A stretch of DNA of 64,000 nt from Candidatus Kapaibacterium sp. (GCA_938031175.1 CALHGZ010000006.1:1-64000), one strand, 5' to 3'; numbered from the stretch's first letter, positions 46,617-58,286 are shown. The notes: generated from the letters alone by a model not told the origin. Program-made: numbers and translations.

Positions 46617-48263
46617 TTACATTTTTTCAGGTGCCGAAACACCCAATATACTTAATCCATTTTTTAGTATATATTTCGTCATCTCTATAAGTTTTAATCT
46701 TGCTTTTGCTAATTCTAAATTCTGACTTATTATTCTGTCATTGTGATAGAAAATATGAAATGCTTGTGCAATTGTTTTCAAATAATCACATAATATATGT
46801 GGTTCAGATTTATCAGTAGCTGATAAAATAGCATCTTCAAAGCCAAGAAGTGATTTAATCAAGTTAATTTCATATTTTGTTCCAATCAAATTTAAATCGT
46901 AATCATCATCTAAAATAATACCAAAAGATTTTGCATTTTCGAAAATTGAACATATACGAGCATGTGCATATTGTAAATAATAAATCGGGTTCTTCTCGCT
47001 TTGTTCTCTTGCTAAGTTCAAGTCAAATTCGAGATGTGTTGATATGCTTCTCATAATTAAAAAGAATCGCACAACATCCGGTCCGACCTCATCGAGTAAA
47101 TCATCTAATGTATAGCTTTTGCCGGTTCTTTTAGACATTTTGACTTGTTGACCATCTTCAAAAAGAGTAACAAACTGATGAATTAATACTTTTACTTTGC
47201 TTATGTCATAACCAAGTGCACTGACTGCTGCTAACACATCAGGTATAGTTGCTATATGATCAGCCCCAAATATGTCAATTATTAAATCATAACCACGTTC
47301 AAATTTATCTTTGTGATAAGCAATATCAGGCAACCTGTATGTTGGTTCACCTGAAGATTTAACAATTACTCGGTCATTCTCAAGCCCTAATTGTGAAAGG
47401 GCAAGCCAGATTGCACCATCTTTTTCGTAAGATAACTGACGAGATTTAAATTCATTTAGTAAAGCATCAATTTTGCCATCTGTATATAATGAATCCTCAT
47501 TGAAATATATATCCTGCCTTATTCTTAATCGTTCAAGTGTTTTCTTGATTTTATTAAAGCACCAATTCTCACCAAATTTTTTTATTAAATTTAAATTATT
47601 GTCATTATTATCTTTCAGTTTGTCTGCATAATGATCATACAAATCTTTAGCAATTTCGATTATATATTCTCCATGATATCCATCTTCCGGGAATGGATAG
47701 TCTTTCTCAAAATACAATTGCATATACCGTGCATAAATCGAATTAGCAAGCATCGTCATCTGATTGCCTGCATTATTGAAGTAGTATTCTCTCGTAACAT
47801 CGTATCCGAGCCACTCATATAAATTGGATATAGTATCACCAATACAAGCATTACGTCCATGCCCTAAGTGCAATAAACCAGTTGGATTAACACTCACATA
47901 TTCAACATTTACACGTTTTCCATAACCTAAATCAAAACGTCCAATATTAGTACCTTTTGATAGTAGCTTTTTCAATGCTTGTATATAAAATTCAGTACTA
48001 AGATAAAAATTTATAAAACCAGCTCCTTCTATTTTTGCTTTTTCGATTAAACCTAAATCAAATTCAAGGTTGTCAACTATTTTTTCTGCTATTAATTTAG
48101 GTGGATTTTTGAGTTTTTTTGATAGTTTGAATGCTATATTGGTTGAAATATCACCAAAATCTGGATTTGAGGGTATTTCAAATTTTAAATCATCATATAA
48201 TATTCCAAGCCTATCGAGTGACCGCTCTATTATCGGTTGTATGATTTCTAAATAATATTTCAT
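46617..48263 (-). CDS. argS: Arginyl-tRNA synthetase
   Basis: 548 residues from ATG 48263 (a TTG two codons upstream overlaps the rsfS stop). Class I synthetase with the N-terminal Add-1 domain (about 1-85), VNVEYVSVNPTGLLHLGHGRNA containing the HIGH motif, NNAGNQM, FGADHIATIPDV, VKMSKRTGKSYTLDDLL (KMSK motif) and a C-terminal anticodon-binding DALR domain (YLQYAHARI onward). The ATG comes 2 nt after the rsfS stop, so the genes are coupled. Confidence 0.97.
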   Translation of the reverse strand: MKYYLEIIQPIIERSLDRLGILYDDLKFEIPSNPDFGDISTNIAFKLSKKLKNPPKLIAEKIVDNLEFDLGLIEKAKIEGAGFINFYLSTEFYIQALKKLLSKGTNIGRFDLGYGKRVNVEYVSVNPTGLLHLGHGRNACIGDTISNLYEWLGYDVTREYYFNNAGNQMTMLANSIYARYMQLYFEKDYPFPEDGYHGEYIIEIAKDLYDHYADKLKDNNDNNLNLIKKFGENWCFNKIKKTLERLRIRQDIYFNEDSLYTDGKIDALLNEFKSRQLSYEKDGAIWLALSQLGLENDRVIVKSSGEPTYRLPDIAYHKDKFERGYDLIIDIFGADHIATIPDVLAAVSALGYDISKVKVLIHQFVTLFEDGQQVKMSKRTGKSYTLDDLLDEVGPDVVRFFLIMRSISTHLEFDLNLAREQSEKNPIYYLQYAHARICSIFENAKSFGIILDDDYDLNLIGTKYEINLIKSLLGFEDAILSATDKSEPHILCDYLKTIAQAFHIFYHNDRIISQNLELAKARLKLIEMTKYILKNGLSILGVSAPEKM

Positions 48264-48265
48264 TT

Positions 48266-48676
48266 TCAATAATATGCCAATTCATAAATATCAATTTTTA
48301 TAAATCTGTTATTTTCTAACTTAATAAACTTAGCATCGCTCCATAATTTCTCAAGACTGTAATAATCTCTGGCTTCTTTTAACATAATATGCACTACAAC
48401 ATAGAAGAAATCGAGGAGATACCAACTACTTTGTTCGTTCCCTTCAACTCTCGGTTTATCTAATTTATATTCGATACATTTTCCCTCGATAGCATCAGCT
48501 ATTGATTGCATTTGTTGAGAAGTATTACAACTACAAATAACAAAGTAATCAGCTGGAGCAGTTTCAATTTTTGTTAAATCAAGAATTATTATATTATCAG
48601 CTTTTTTATCATCAGCAATCTTTGCACAAAACTTAGCTAATCCTTGTATAGTTTTTGGTTTACCTACTTTTGCCAA
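48266..48676 (-). CDS. rsfS: Ribosome silencing factor
   Basis: 136 residues. RsfS binds uL14 on the 50S subunit and blocks subunit joining in slow growth. Motifs: IQGLAKFCAKIADDKKADNIIILDL, APADYFVICSCNTSQQMQSI, PRVEGNEQSSWYLLDFFYVVVHIM and YYSLEKLW. The likely start is TTG 48676 because GGGGAG lies 4 nt upstream and no ATG is available before the conserved core. Upstream of argS in the same transcript and divergent from guanine deaminase. Confidence 0.94.
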   Translation of the reverse strand: MAKVGKPKTIQGLAKFCAKIADDKKADNIIILDLTKIETAPADYFVICSCNTSQQMQSIADAIEGKCIEYKLDKPRVEGNEQSSWYLLDFFYVVVHIMLKEARDYYSLEKLWSDAKFIKLENNRFIKIDIYELAYY

Positions 48677-48786
48677 TCACTCCCCTATAATTAAATAATA
48701 CATATTCGTTGTTGACGTTTAATTAAATGCAAAATTTATTTGTAACATTTATTGATCTCTATTAAAAAATACAAAATTAAATATTT

Positions 48787-50073
48787 ATGACTAAACAACG
48801 AATCACAATAATAAGAGCTAGTATTATAAATCCCATAAATTTTTCTGAATTCAAATACTATCCAGATGGGGTTTTGATATTTGACAATGAGGGATACATT
48901 ATCTACATCGGCGAATATAAGGATATTCCTTTTGAATACAGAGAACAACAGGTAAATCATTATCCAAAGTCGTTCATTTTACCGGGTTTTATTGATTGTC
49001 ACACACATATTCCACAGTACGATGCAATGGGATTAGCTTCAGACGAACTATTATCATGGCTCGATAAATACATTTTTCCATTAGAATCTAAATTTGCTGA
49101 GCAAAATTATTATACAAAAATCATTGATAAATTCTTTGATGAAGCCAAATCCTATGGCACAACTACAATTTGTGCCTTTTCATCATCACATCTCAAAGCA
49201 ACAGATTACGCATTCGAATCAGCCAAAAACTCTGGCATCCGTGCATATATCGGTAAAACCATGATGGATATCGGTAATCAGAAAAAAATAATTTCAAATA
49301 CCAAACAAAATATAGAAGATACTATTGAACTAATAGAGAAATGGCACAATAAATCCTATGGCTTGCTAAACTATATCCTTTCGCCAAGATATGCTGGTTC
49401 TTGCTCACTCGAATTGATGAAGCACACGAATGATTTAGCTTTAAAATACAAGCTACCAATTCAAACGCACATAGCTGAGAATAAAACCGAACTTGAATTC
49501 ATAAGACAATTATTCCCTCGATACGATAATTACCTGCATATTTATAAAGAAGCTGGTTTTTTAGATTCACATACCCTTTTTGCGCACTGTATTTATCTAG
49601 ATGACAATGAAATTGAGGAACTATCAACCTCTAATTGTAGTATCGTTCACTGCCCCACCTCTAACATTTTTCTTCAAAGTGGATTTATGCAATTTTTTCG
49701 CTTGTATAGCAGAAATATCAACATTTGCCTTGGAACAGATATTGCTGGTGGTTTTAGTTTATCAATGTTAAATGAAACAAGGTCTTGCATAGAAAATTCA
49801 AAAATCCTCAAAATTCAGGGTAGTCAAAATCAAATCCTCTCATCAGCTAATGCTATTTATTTGTCTACATTAGGTGGGGCTAAAGCATTGAATATTGACA
49901 ACATCACCGGAAATTTTGATTTTGGGAAATCTGCTGATTTCATAATAATTAGTCCCGACTTCGAGATAAACGATAATCCCGAGCAGATAATCTCAAAAAT
50001 AATATACCTTTGCTCATCACAAAAGGTTGATTTAACAGTGGTTCGAGGCATAAAAGTATGGGAAAAACATTAA
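48787..50073 (+). CDS. guaD: Guanine deaminase
   Basis: 428-residue amidohydrolase converting guanine to xanthine. Guanine deaminase features: PGFIDCHTHIPQYDAMG (metal-binding HxH), LLSWLDKYIFPLE, ILSPRYAGSCS, QTHIAENKTELEF, LFAHCIYLDDNE, HCPTSNIFLQSG and LGTDIAGGFSLSMLNE (metal Asp). It is preceded by an AT-rich divergent promoter region of 110 nt shared with rsfS. Its TAA stop overlaps the stop codon of the convergent sigma-factor gene. Confidence 0.92.
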   Translation: MTKQRITIIRASIINPINFSEFKYYPDGVLIFDNEGYIIYIGEYKDIPFEYREQQVNHYPKSFILPGFIDCHTHIPQYDAMGLASDELLSWLDKYIFPLESKFAEQNYYTKIIDKFFDEAKSYGTTTICAFSSSHLKATDYAFESAKNSGIRAYIGKTMMDIGNQKKIISNTKQNIEDTIELIEKWHNKSYGLLNYILSPRYAGSCSLELMKHTNDLALKYKLPIQTHIAENKTELEFIRQLFPRYDNYLHIYKEAGFLDSHTLFAHCIYLDDNEIEELSTSNCSIVHCPTSNIFLQSGFMQFFRLYSRNINICLGTDIAGGFSLSMLNETRSCIENSKILKIQGSQNQILSSANAIYLSTLGGAKALNIDNITGNFDFGKSADFIIISPDFEINDNPEQIISKIIYLCSSQKVDLTVVRGIKVWEKH

Positions 50074-50681
50074 ATAATTCCAGTAAATAATCCTATATTC
50101 TTCTTTAGCTCAATCAATAGAAGCTTTCTGGCTCTAAATAAATGAGCTTTGACTGTTCCGAGTGGCAAGTTCAATCTTTTTGAAATTTCATTATAATCTA
50201 TTTCCTCTTCGTGGCGAAGTTTTATTATTATTCGATAATTTTCAGGTAAATTATTTATTGCACGTTCGATAATCTCTTTTCTTTCTTCTTTGAGCAATGG
50301 TTTATCAGCAGAATAGGTTGTATCCTTAATTTCGAAAATGTCTTCATCACCTTTCGAATCATCTCCTTTATAAATTGACAGAGTTTGAAATCGCTTTTTT
50401 CTCATAAAATCTATACAGGTATTCGAAGCTATACGAAATATCCAAGAGGAAAAAGGATATTGTTGATTAAATTTATTGAGAGAAGTAAAAGCTTTTATGA
50501 AAGTTTCCTGAGTTAAATCATCTACATCATCTTGATTTTTGACCATTTTTCGTATAATCGTATTTATAATTCTTTTGTATTTTTTCTGCAAAAATTCAAA
50601 TCCCCTTTGATTGCCATCAAGAGCAAGTCTAATTGCTTTTAAATCTTCTTCCTGACTTTGCAAATTATCCTTTTTAGACAT
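50070..50681 (-). CDS. ECF-type RNA polymerase sigma factor
   Basis: 203 residues from ATG 50681 (MSKKDNLQ). The frame reaches back ten codons to a TTG with no ribosome binding site. Region 2 (about 20-95: DDVDDLTQETFIKAFTSL, PFSSWIFRIASNTCIDFMRKKR) and region 4 (about 135-190: INNLPENYRIIIKLRH, DYNEISKRLNLPLGTVKAHLFRARK) are both present, with a longer linker between. No anti-sigma gene is adjacent. It may be a general ECF sigma such as those common in this phylum. Confidence 0.94.
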   Translation of the reverse strand: MSKKDNLQSQEEDLKAIRLALDGNQRGFEFLQKKYKRIINTIIRKMVKNQDDVDDLTQETFIKAFTSLNKFNQQYPFSSWIFRIASNTCIDFMRKKRFQTLSIYKGDDSKGDEDIFEIKDTTYSADKPLLKEERKEIIERAINNLPENYRIIIKLRHEEEIDYNEISKRLNLPLGTVKAHLFRARKLLLIELKKNIGLFTGII

Positions 50682-50768
50682 AAATAAAAAATATAATAGA
50701 ATAATTTGCAATTTATCAATGACGGTGGTAATAATAAAATAAAACAGAAAACTTTGCTACTGAATTTT

Positions 50769-50786
50769 TTAAGAACATATTCTTAA
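50769..50786. promoter_or_regulatory. Perfect palindrome upstream of the sigma factor gene
   Basis: TTAAGAA (50769-50775), CATA, TTCTTAA (50780-50786). It lies 88 nt upstream of the sigma factor ATG and past the end of the histidine kinase gene. No T run follows the stem on the minus strand (A-rich instead), so it does not look like a terminator and may be an operator. AT-rich, so chance is possible. Confidence 0.3.
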
Positions 50787-50857
50787 TATAGCACATAATT
50801 AATATTAACTGTAAATTAAAACAATCGAAAAGCTGTAACTATTATACCGATATTATT

Positions 50858-52609
50858 TTATTCGGCTTCGGCAGGTGTCTGATTATTTTGTGGGAGGGTA
50901 ATCGTGAATCTCGTGCCTTTATTTGGACTGCTTTTAACCATAATTTCACCGTTATGTAATTTAATTATATGTTTAACTATTGCGAGTCCTAAACCTGTTC
51001 CTCCTAATTTTCTTGAGCGTGATTTATCAACGGTGTAAAATCTTTCGAAAATCCTTTCCTGATCCTCTTTTGGTATCCCGATACCTGTATCCTTAACCTG
51101 AATAATCGTAGAATTATCCCGTGCCGATACTGTAACGACAACTTCACCTTGTTCAGTATATTTAATTGAATTGTCGATTAGATTTATCAATGCCTGTTCC
51201 AATTTGTAATAATCAGCATAAATTAGATTAGCATCATTTTCAATCTCATAACGCAAAGTGAGATTTTTTTCCTTAATCTTCTGCTCAAATAACTTAAACA
51301 AGCTATCGATCATTTCTTTAATATTGAAATTGCTCAGTTCGAGCTTTTTATTCGTCTCTTCAAATTCAGAGAGGACTAGGAGATCTTGTACTAAATTGAT
51401 TAATCTATCGGTGTGCCTTTTAATAATTGAAATATAGTACTTTATATTTTCATCAGTAATCTCTTCTTCAATAGTTTCAATGTAACCTTTAATTGCCGTA
51501 AGTGGAGTGCGTAATTCGTGCGAAACATTTGCAACGATATCCCTCTTAATGCGTTCTAAATTTTTTATTTCGGTTATATCAGAAAATATAAATATAATTT
51601 CATTTTTCAAATTTATGTAATTAGCACTGCAAAGCAGATATTTATCCCCTAAATCAATTTCTTTATTTATGCTGGCTTTTTTCTTTAATACCTTTTTAAA
51701 TAATTTTATTAATTCTTTGTCTTGAAAAACTTTATGATAGTTTTTTCCAACTTCTATATTTTTTTTAAATATTTTTTTTATAGCATCATTAACGAAAATA
51801 ATTTCCCCAATGTAATTTGTTACGATAAATCCCTCTTGAATAGATGATATAATACTATTAAGTTCATTTCTCTGCCTATTAACCTGCATAAACAGGTTAT
51901 TAATTTCACCAATCATAAAGTTAAAGCTATTAGCAAGTTCGCCGATTTCATCACGGTTATTTAGACTTACTTTTACGCTAAAATCACCATATGCAATCCT
52001 TCTGGTTGCAACTACAAGCTTTTTCAAAGGTTTAGTAATATTGCGGGAAAAGATCCATAGAATAGCAAAATTTAGCAATATAGCTGCAATTGATATGTTT
52101 AAAATTTTGAGGGTCAATTCCCTTATTAAATCGTTGATATGACTCAGAAAGAAACTAACTCTGGAAACTGCTACAACTTTACCATCAATAATAATAGGTT
52201 TTGCTAAATACAACATGTCTTCTTTGACGGTATTGCTGTATCTTTTACTTATCCCTATTCCATTATTTAGAGCATCTATTACTTCTGGACGATTTAAATG
52301 ATTGTCAATAAATTTAGGATTTCGCTGTGAATCAGCTAATACTTTACCACTTGAATCAATAATGGTAATTCGAACTTTAACCTCCTTAGCCTTTTCAGTT
52401 ATGAATTTATTTAAGGAATCTAATTCATCTTGCTGGAGTGCCTCTTTTATATCCTGCATAAATAAATTATTAATTCGCTCAAGCTCTAATGTAAGGGTTT
52501 TAAGATAATGCTCTCTTATGGTTTGAAATGAAAGTGATAATATAATTGCAACTAGTATAATTATACTTATTGTAATACCAATAAAAATTTTAGAAAAAAT
52601 ACTTTTCAT
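50858..52609 (-). CDS. PhoR-like membrane sensor histidine kinase
   Basis: 583 residues. TM1 (about 8-28), an extracytoplasmic sensor region (about 30-165), TM2 (about 168-188), HAMP (about 190-240), PAS (about 250-350), HisKA with phosphoacceptor His364 in ANVSHELRTPLTAIKG, and HATPase_c with LINLIDNSIKYTE, DTGIGIPKEDQERIFERFY and GGTGLGLAIVKHI. It begins directly after the TAA of the response-regulator gene (no gap), so the pair is translationally linked. The domain order fits PhoR-type phosphate or envelope sensors. The stimulus is not known. Confidence 0.95.
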   Translation of the reverse strand: MKSIFSKIFIGITISIIILVAIILSLSFQTIREHYLKTLTLELERINNLFMQDIKEALQQDELDSLNKFITEKAKEVKVRITIIDSSGKVLADSQRNPKFIDNHLNRPEVIDALNNGIGISKRYSNTVKEDMLYLAKPIIIDGKVVAVSRVSFFLSHINDLIRELTLKILNISIAAILLNFAILWIFSRNITKPLKKLVVATRRIAYGDFSVKVSLNNRDEIGELANSFNFMIGEINNLFMQVNRQRNELNSIISSIQEGFIVTNYIGEIIFVNDAIKKIFKKNIEVGKNYHKVFQDKELIKLFKKVLKKKASINKEIDLGDKYLLCSANYINLKNEIIFIFSDITEIKNLERIKRDIVANVSHELRTPLTAIKGYIETIEEEITDENIKYYISIIKRHTDRLINLVQDLLVLSEFEETNKKLELSNFNIKEMIDSLFKLFEQKIKEKNLTLRYEIENDANLIYADYYKLEQALINLIDNSIKYTEQGEVVVTVSARDNSTIIQVKDTGIGIPKEDQERIFERFYTVDKSRSRKLGGTGLGLAIVKHIIKLHNGEIMVKSSPNKGTRFTITLPQNNQTPAEAE

Positions 52610-53344
52610 TTATTCTTCAAGTTTATAGCCTACACCTCTTATGTTTTTAATAAATTTACCGGCTATTCCTAATTTTTCCCTTAAATTCTTAATATGTACA
52701 TCAACTGTTCTGTCGAGTACCCCTTTTTCATTTGCTCCTAAATATTCCAAAATTTGTTCACGGGAAAATACCCAACCTTTTCTACTCGAAAGTAATTTTA
52801 ATATTTTAAATTCAGATGATGTTAAATCAACTTTTATTCCTTCAACCTTTACTTCATATTTATAAATGTCTATATCTAATATATCAGCAATTCTTATAAT
52901 TTGAGACTTTTGGGCTTTGCTTTCTCGTCTTAAAACGGCTTTTACTCTTGCTACAAGCTCACGTGGAGAAAAGGGCTTTGTTATATAATCATCAGCACCG
53001 AGTTCCAAACCGATTATTTTGTCTGTCTCTTCTGACTTTGCTGTCAACATTATTATATAAATGCTAGAATATTTTTCTTCTTTTTTAAGATATTTACATA
53101 TCTCGAATCCATCTGCATCAGGTAGCATTATATCAAGAAGAACAAGAACAGGAATGTCAAATTTTAAAAATTTTATGAATGATTCAGCATCATTAAAGCT
53201 TTTAACTTTAAATCCGGCTTTTTCTAAATGCAAAGATATAAGTTCGACTATGTCGGGTTCATCATCAACTACTGCCACCAAACTGTTGTTTGCTACTTGA
53301 AGTAAATGGCTTTCGCCTGCAATTGTTTTAGAGTTGAATTCCAT
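52610..53344 (-). CDS. OmpR/PhoB-family response regulator
   Basis: 244 residues. A ~20-residue leader precedes a receiver domain (about 22-140) with VVDDEPD, phosphoacceptor Asp71 in LLDIMLPDADGF and Lys in DDYITKPFSPRELVARVK. The winged-helix output domain (about 155-240) has LTSSEFKILKLL, REQILEYLG and VDVHIKNLREKLG...IRGVGYKLE. GAGGA lies before ATG 53344. Cognate kinase follows immediately. No pho-type genes are near, so the regulon is unknown. Confidence 0.95.
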   Translation of the reverse strand: MEFNSKTIAGESHLLQVANNSLVAVVDDEPDIVELISLHLEKAGFKVKSFNDAESFIKFLKFDIPVLVLLDIMLPDADGFEICKYLKKEEKYSSIYIIMLTAKSEETDKIIGLELGADDYITKPFSPRELVARVKAVLRRESKAQKSQIIRIADILDIDIYKYEVKVEGIKVDLTSSEFKILKLLSSRKGWVFSREQILEYLGANEKGVLDRTVDVHIKNLREKLGIAGKFIKNIRGVGYKLEE

Positions 53345-53502
53345 AATGTCCTCGTTATTATTTATAGCTTAGAGTATTAATTTATTTTAAATAAAAATTT
53401 ATGCTTATGCCATATTAGAAAATACTCCAAACTAACTTTATAACCTTAAGTATAAGTTAAGATTAATTGAATTTCTCGTTAACATTTTAACAGAAAAATA
53501 AT

Positions 53503-55494
<1,992 letters not shown>

Positions 55495-55547
55495 TTATCT
55501 TTTTTTGATGGAACAATTTAATCAAACAAAATTAAATATTTTTTATA

Positions 55548-55856
55548 CTACTTTATAATGATATTCCTGATTTTATTAGATTTTAATTTATCATTAATAC
55601 TTCTGATGATTTTATCTTTCCTTAAAATAAACTCACTTCTCCAGGCTGATGAATTGCAGTTAAGAAATAATATACCATCTGAATAATAAGTTATTTTGAG
55701 ATACTTTGAGATGTTATCACCAACAATTTCTGTCCAATTTTCAGATATTTTACTCGTTATGTATTCATTTTCGTATCCTAAACTTGATGCAATCTCACTA
55801 ATTAGATCATCTAAAAGCTTAAAATCAGATTTGGAACGTTTATTAATTTGTTTCAT
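55548..55856 (-). CDS. DUF721/DciA-like replicative-helicase loader
   Basis: 102 residues. The core ISENWTEIVGDNISKYLKI, ILFLNCNSSAWRSEFIL and IIRSINDKL is the DUF721 pattern. DciA proteins of this family load or operate DnaB helicase in most bacteria lacking DnaC. ATG 55856 overlaps the end of recF by 14 nt. The place between recF and gyrB is typical of bacteria with DciA. It is short (only the KH-like core), as in many Bacteroidota. Confidence 0.85.
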   Translation of the reverse strand: MKQINKRSKSDFKLLDDLISEIASSLGYENEYITSKISENWTEIVGDNISKYLKITYYSDGILFLNCNSSAWRSEFILRKDKIIRSINDKLKSNKIRNIIIK

Positions 55857-56988
55857 TTACTTCACCATTAATAATAAATAGACGTTTTGTATTCAAATTT
55901 AATTCAGTTTTACTTAGAATTTTCTCGATATTGACAGTTGTTATGAATGATTGTGCATCTGTATTTTGCAGTATTTTCACTACTTTTGCTATACGATTAT
56001 CATCCAATTCAGAGAAAATATCATCGAATAATATTACAGGGGTTTCATTATTTAATTCCTTCAAATACATATATTCAGCAATTTTCAGACTAACAAGTAA
56101 AGTTTTATGCTGTCCTTGAGAAGCTATATCGCGTGCTAAACCATCATTAATCAAAATCTCAAATTCATCTTTTTGTGGACCAAATAATGTCAACCCTCTT
56201 TTCTTTTCAACATTTTCAATTTCCTTTGCTCTTTGCCTCAGCATATCATAGATAAAATCCAATGAAATTTTCATTTCATATTTATCCGCTGTAACACTAT
56301 CAGGTAAATATCTTAAATTTACTTTCTCTTTTTCACTGGAAATATCGCTATACATTGATTGAAAATATCTTGGAAATTCTTCTGCAAAAGTGTATCTCTT
56401 ATAAATTATCTTTGAAGATAATTGTATGAATTGTTCCGTCCAACTACTAAATAAATTTTCATCGAATTTTCTTGGAAAATTTTCTTTCGAAAGCAATGCA
56501 TTTCTTTGTTTCAATGTCTTCTTAAACTTTATTAAATCATCAAGATAAATTTTACTACATTGCGATAATATTTTATCAACAAAAATCCGTCGCTCATTTG
56601 GTGAACCAGATGTAATAATTTTGTAATCAGGTGTTAATACTACAGTTGGCAACTCACCAATAAGATTTTTTGAGCTAAGATTTTCGCCTAAACTTGACCT
56701 TATTTGCTTTTTCTTGCCATGTATAAATTCAACATTTACATCATATGGTGTTCCAAGATCAGTCTGGCATCTACAGCTTATTGAATAACTTTCATTGCCT
56801 TTCATAATCAACTGATTATCCTGTGTAGGTTGAAAAGTCTTACCAAAGCTACAAATATGAATAGCTTCAAGAATAGTAGTTTTACCAGCACCGTTCGGTC
56901 CGTAAATAAAATTAATCAGCGGGGAAAAAGTTATTTCGCTATTTGAATGATTGCGTAACTTTTTTATATTTAATCTCTTTATTATCAA
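55843..56988 (-). CDS. recF: DNA replication/repair protein RecF
   Basis: SMC-like ATPase that helps load RecA at gaps: Walker A YGPNGAGKTTILEAI, LTPDYKIITSGSPNERR, GLTLFGPQKDEFEI, ASQGQHKTLLVSLKIAE (signature) and VILFDDIFSELDD (Walker B). I prefer the TTG at 56988 as start. It gives MIIKRLNIKKLRNH, the normal RecF N-terminus, 381 residues, and AAAGAG lies about 9 nt upstream. The GTG at 57018 adds ten residues not seen in the family. The gene is separated from dnaN by a strong terminator and overlaps dciA. Confidence 0.95.
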   Translation of the reverse strand: MIIKRLNIKKLRNHSNSEITFSPLINFIYGPNGAGKTTILEAIHICSFGKTFQPTQDNQLIMKGNESYSISCRCQTDLGTPYDVNVEFIHGKKKQIRSSLGENLSSKNLIGELPTVVLTPDYKIITSGSPNERRIFVDKILSQCSKIYLDDLIKFKKTLKQRNALLSKENFPRKFDENLFSSWTEQFIQLSSKIIYKRYTFAEEFPRYFQSMYSDISSEKEKVNLRYLPDSVTADKYEMKISLDFIYDMLRQRAKEIENVEKKRGLTLFGPQKDEFEILINDGLARDIASQGQHKTLLVSLKIAEYMYLKELNNETPVILFDDIFSELDDNRIAKVVKILQNTDAQSFITTVNIEKILSKTELNLNTKRLFIINGEVNETN

Positions 56989-57042
56989 GTACAGAAACTC
57001 TTTTATTTGAAATTTCACAATTATATTGTCTTCATATAGAAC

Positions 57043-57078
57043 AAAAACGGAGAATCCATCATTTCTATGAATTCTCCG
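57043..57078 (-). terminator. Intrinsic terminator/attenuator between dnaN and recF
   Basis: Stem CGGAGAAT (57048-57055) / ATTCTCCG (57071-57078), extendable by four more pairs (with one G-T wobble) to a 7-nt loop, followed on the minus strand by TTTTTG. It lies 23 nt past the dnaN stop and about 55 nt before the likely recF start, so recF must rely on read-through or its own promoter. Confidence 0.88.
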
Positions 57079-57101
57079 AAGTAGGGAGTTACCGTATGTT
57101 G

Positions 57102-58286
57102 CTAATTAATTCTTACAGGCATTAATAGCATTACCAAATCATCACTTGCTGGGTTTGATTTGATCAACACTGGCTTTATAGGTTCAGAGAACATTATTGT
57201 AATAATATCGTCAGATTTTTCATCAATTTCAATATTTTGGACCGCTTCTAATAAAAATTTGAAGTTAAAACCCGTTTCAAAAGTATCACCATTGAATTCG
57301 CAACTGATCGTTTCATCACCTGTTGTACCCATATCTTCATCACGACCGCTGACAACAAGTTGATTTTTACTTATACTTAATTTCACATGCTTTGAAAATG
57401 TATTAGCCTGAATCGATACCCTATTTATTGCTTTAATTAGTTCTTTCTGGCTAACCTGGAGATAATATTTATTCTCCAAAGGAATAACAGTTTCATAAGG
57501 AGGAAATCTTTCATCAATGATTTTTGAAATAAAGATGGTATTGTCAACATCGAAACGTATGTGCGTTATTCTATCATTAGTTTCAAGTGTAGTAATTTCA
57601 ATTCTTTCATCAATTTTTTTCAAAAGCTCAACAGTTCTTTTCGGTAAAATAATATCTAGGTTATCGGGATATTGTGATTCGCTCTCGCCTGATTTTGCTA
57701 TAACAAGACGATAACTATCGGTTGCAACAGCTTTGACGTATTCATTTCTAAATTGAAACAGAACACCCGTCATTGCTGGTCTATATTCATCCTCTGAAAC
57801 AGCAAACACAGTCTTTGAAGATAAAAACTTAGCTTCTTCTTTTGAAAAAATAGCCTTTGCACCAGCTTTGAAATTACCTGAAATTAATTTTTCTATATCG
57901 GGTTTTTCCGCTTTAAAAAGCTCTGGAATATCGAGATATTCATCAACGTTTAAACCTTTGATTATATATTTTCCGGTACCTGTAAACAGTTTAATATCTA
58001 AATTTTCTACATCAACTGTAAATTCAAGTATAGCTGATGGGTCTTGCAATTTTATTATTTGTTCAAATCTGCGTCCTGGTACCAATACAGAGCCTTCATG
58101 TTCCGTTTCAACATTAATTGTTACAATTATCGTAATATCCTGATCAGTTGCTATAGCTCTTAACTTACCATGCTCTGCAGAGAAATGTAAATGCTCGAGA
58201 ATCGGTAAGGTTGCTTTTGGAGGTATAGCAGGCATCACTTTTTGTAAAAGTGATTGCATTTCATTCATTGGAACCTTAAATTTCAT
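57102..58286 (-). CDS. dnaN: DNA polymerase III beta subunit (sliding clamp)
   Basis: 394 residues, three clamp domains. Motifs: MKFKVPMNEMQSLLQKVMPAIPPKATLPILEHL is the usual N-terminal strand-helix region (quoted segments: MQSLLQKVMP, KATLPILEHL), then VATDSYRLVIAK, LPKRTVELLKK, DERFPPYETVIP and the C-terminal LMPVRIN, which fits the clamp end (MPMR-like). GAGGAA precedes ATG 58286. dnaA is not upstream: the neighbour is psd on the other strand, so the usual dnaA-dnaN pair is broken here. Confidence 0.97.
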   Translation of the reverse strand: MKFKVPMNEMQSLLQKVMPAIPPKATLPILEHLHFSAEHGKLRAIATDQDITIIVTINVETEHEGSVLVPGRRFEQIIKLQDPSAILEFTVDVENLDIKLFTGTGKYIIKGLNVDEYLDIPELFKAEKPDIEKLISGNFKAGAKAIFSKEEAKFLSSKTVFAVSEDEYRPAMTGVLFQFRNEYVKAVATDSYRLVIAKSGESESQYPDNLDIILPKRTVELLKKIDERIEITTLETNDRITHIRFDVDNTIFISKIIDERFPPYETVIPLENKYYLQVSQKELIKAINRVSIQANTFSKHVKLSISKNQLVVSGRDEDMGTTGDETISCEFNGDTFETGFNFKFLLEAVQNIEIDEKSDDIITIMFSEPIKPVLIKSNPASDDLVMLLMPVRIN

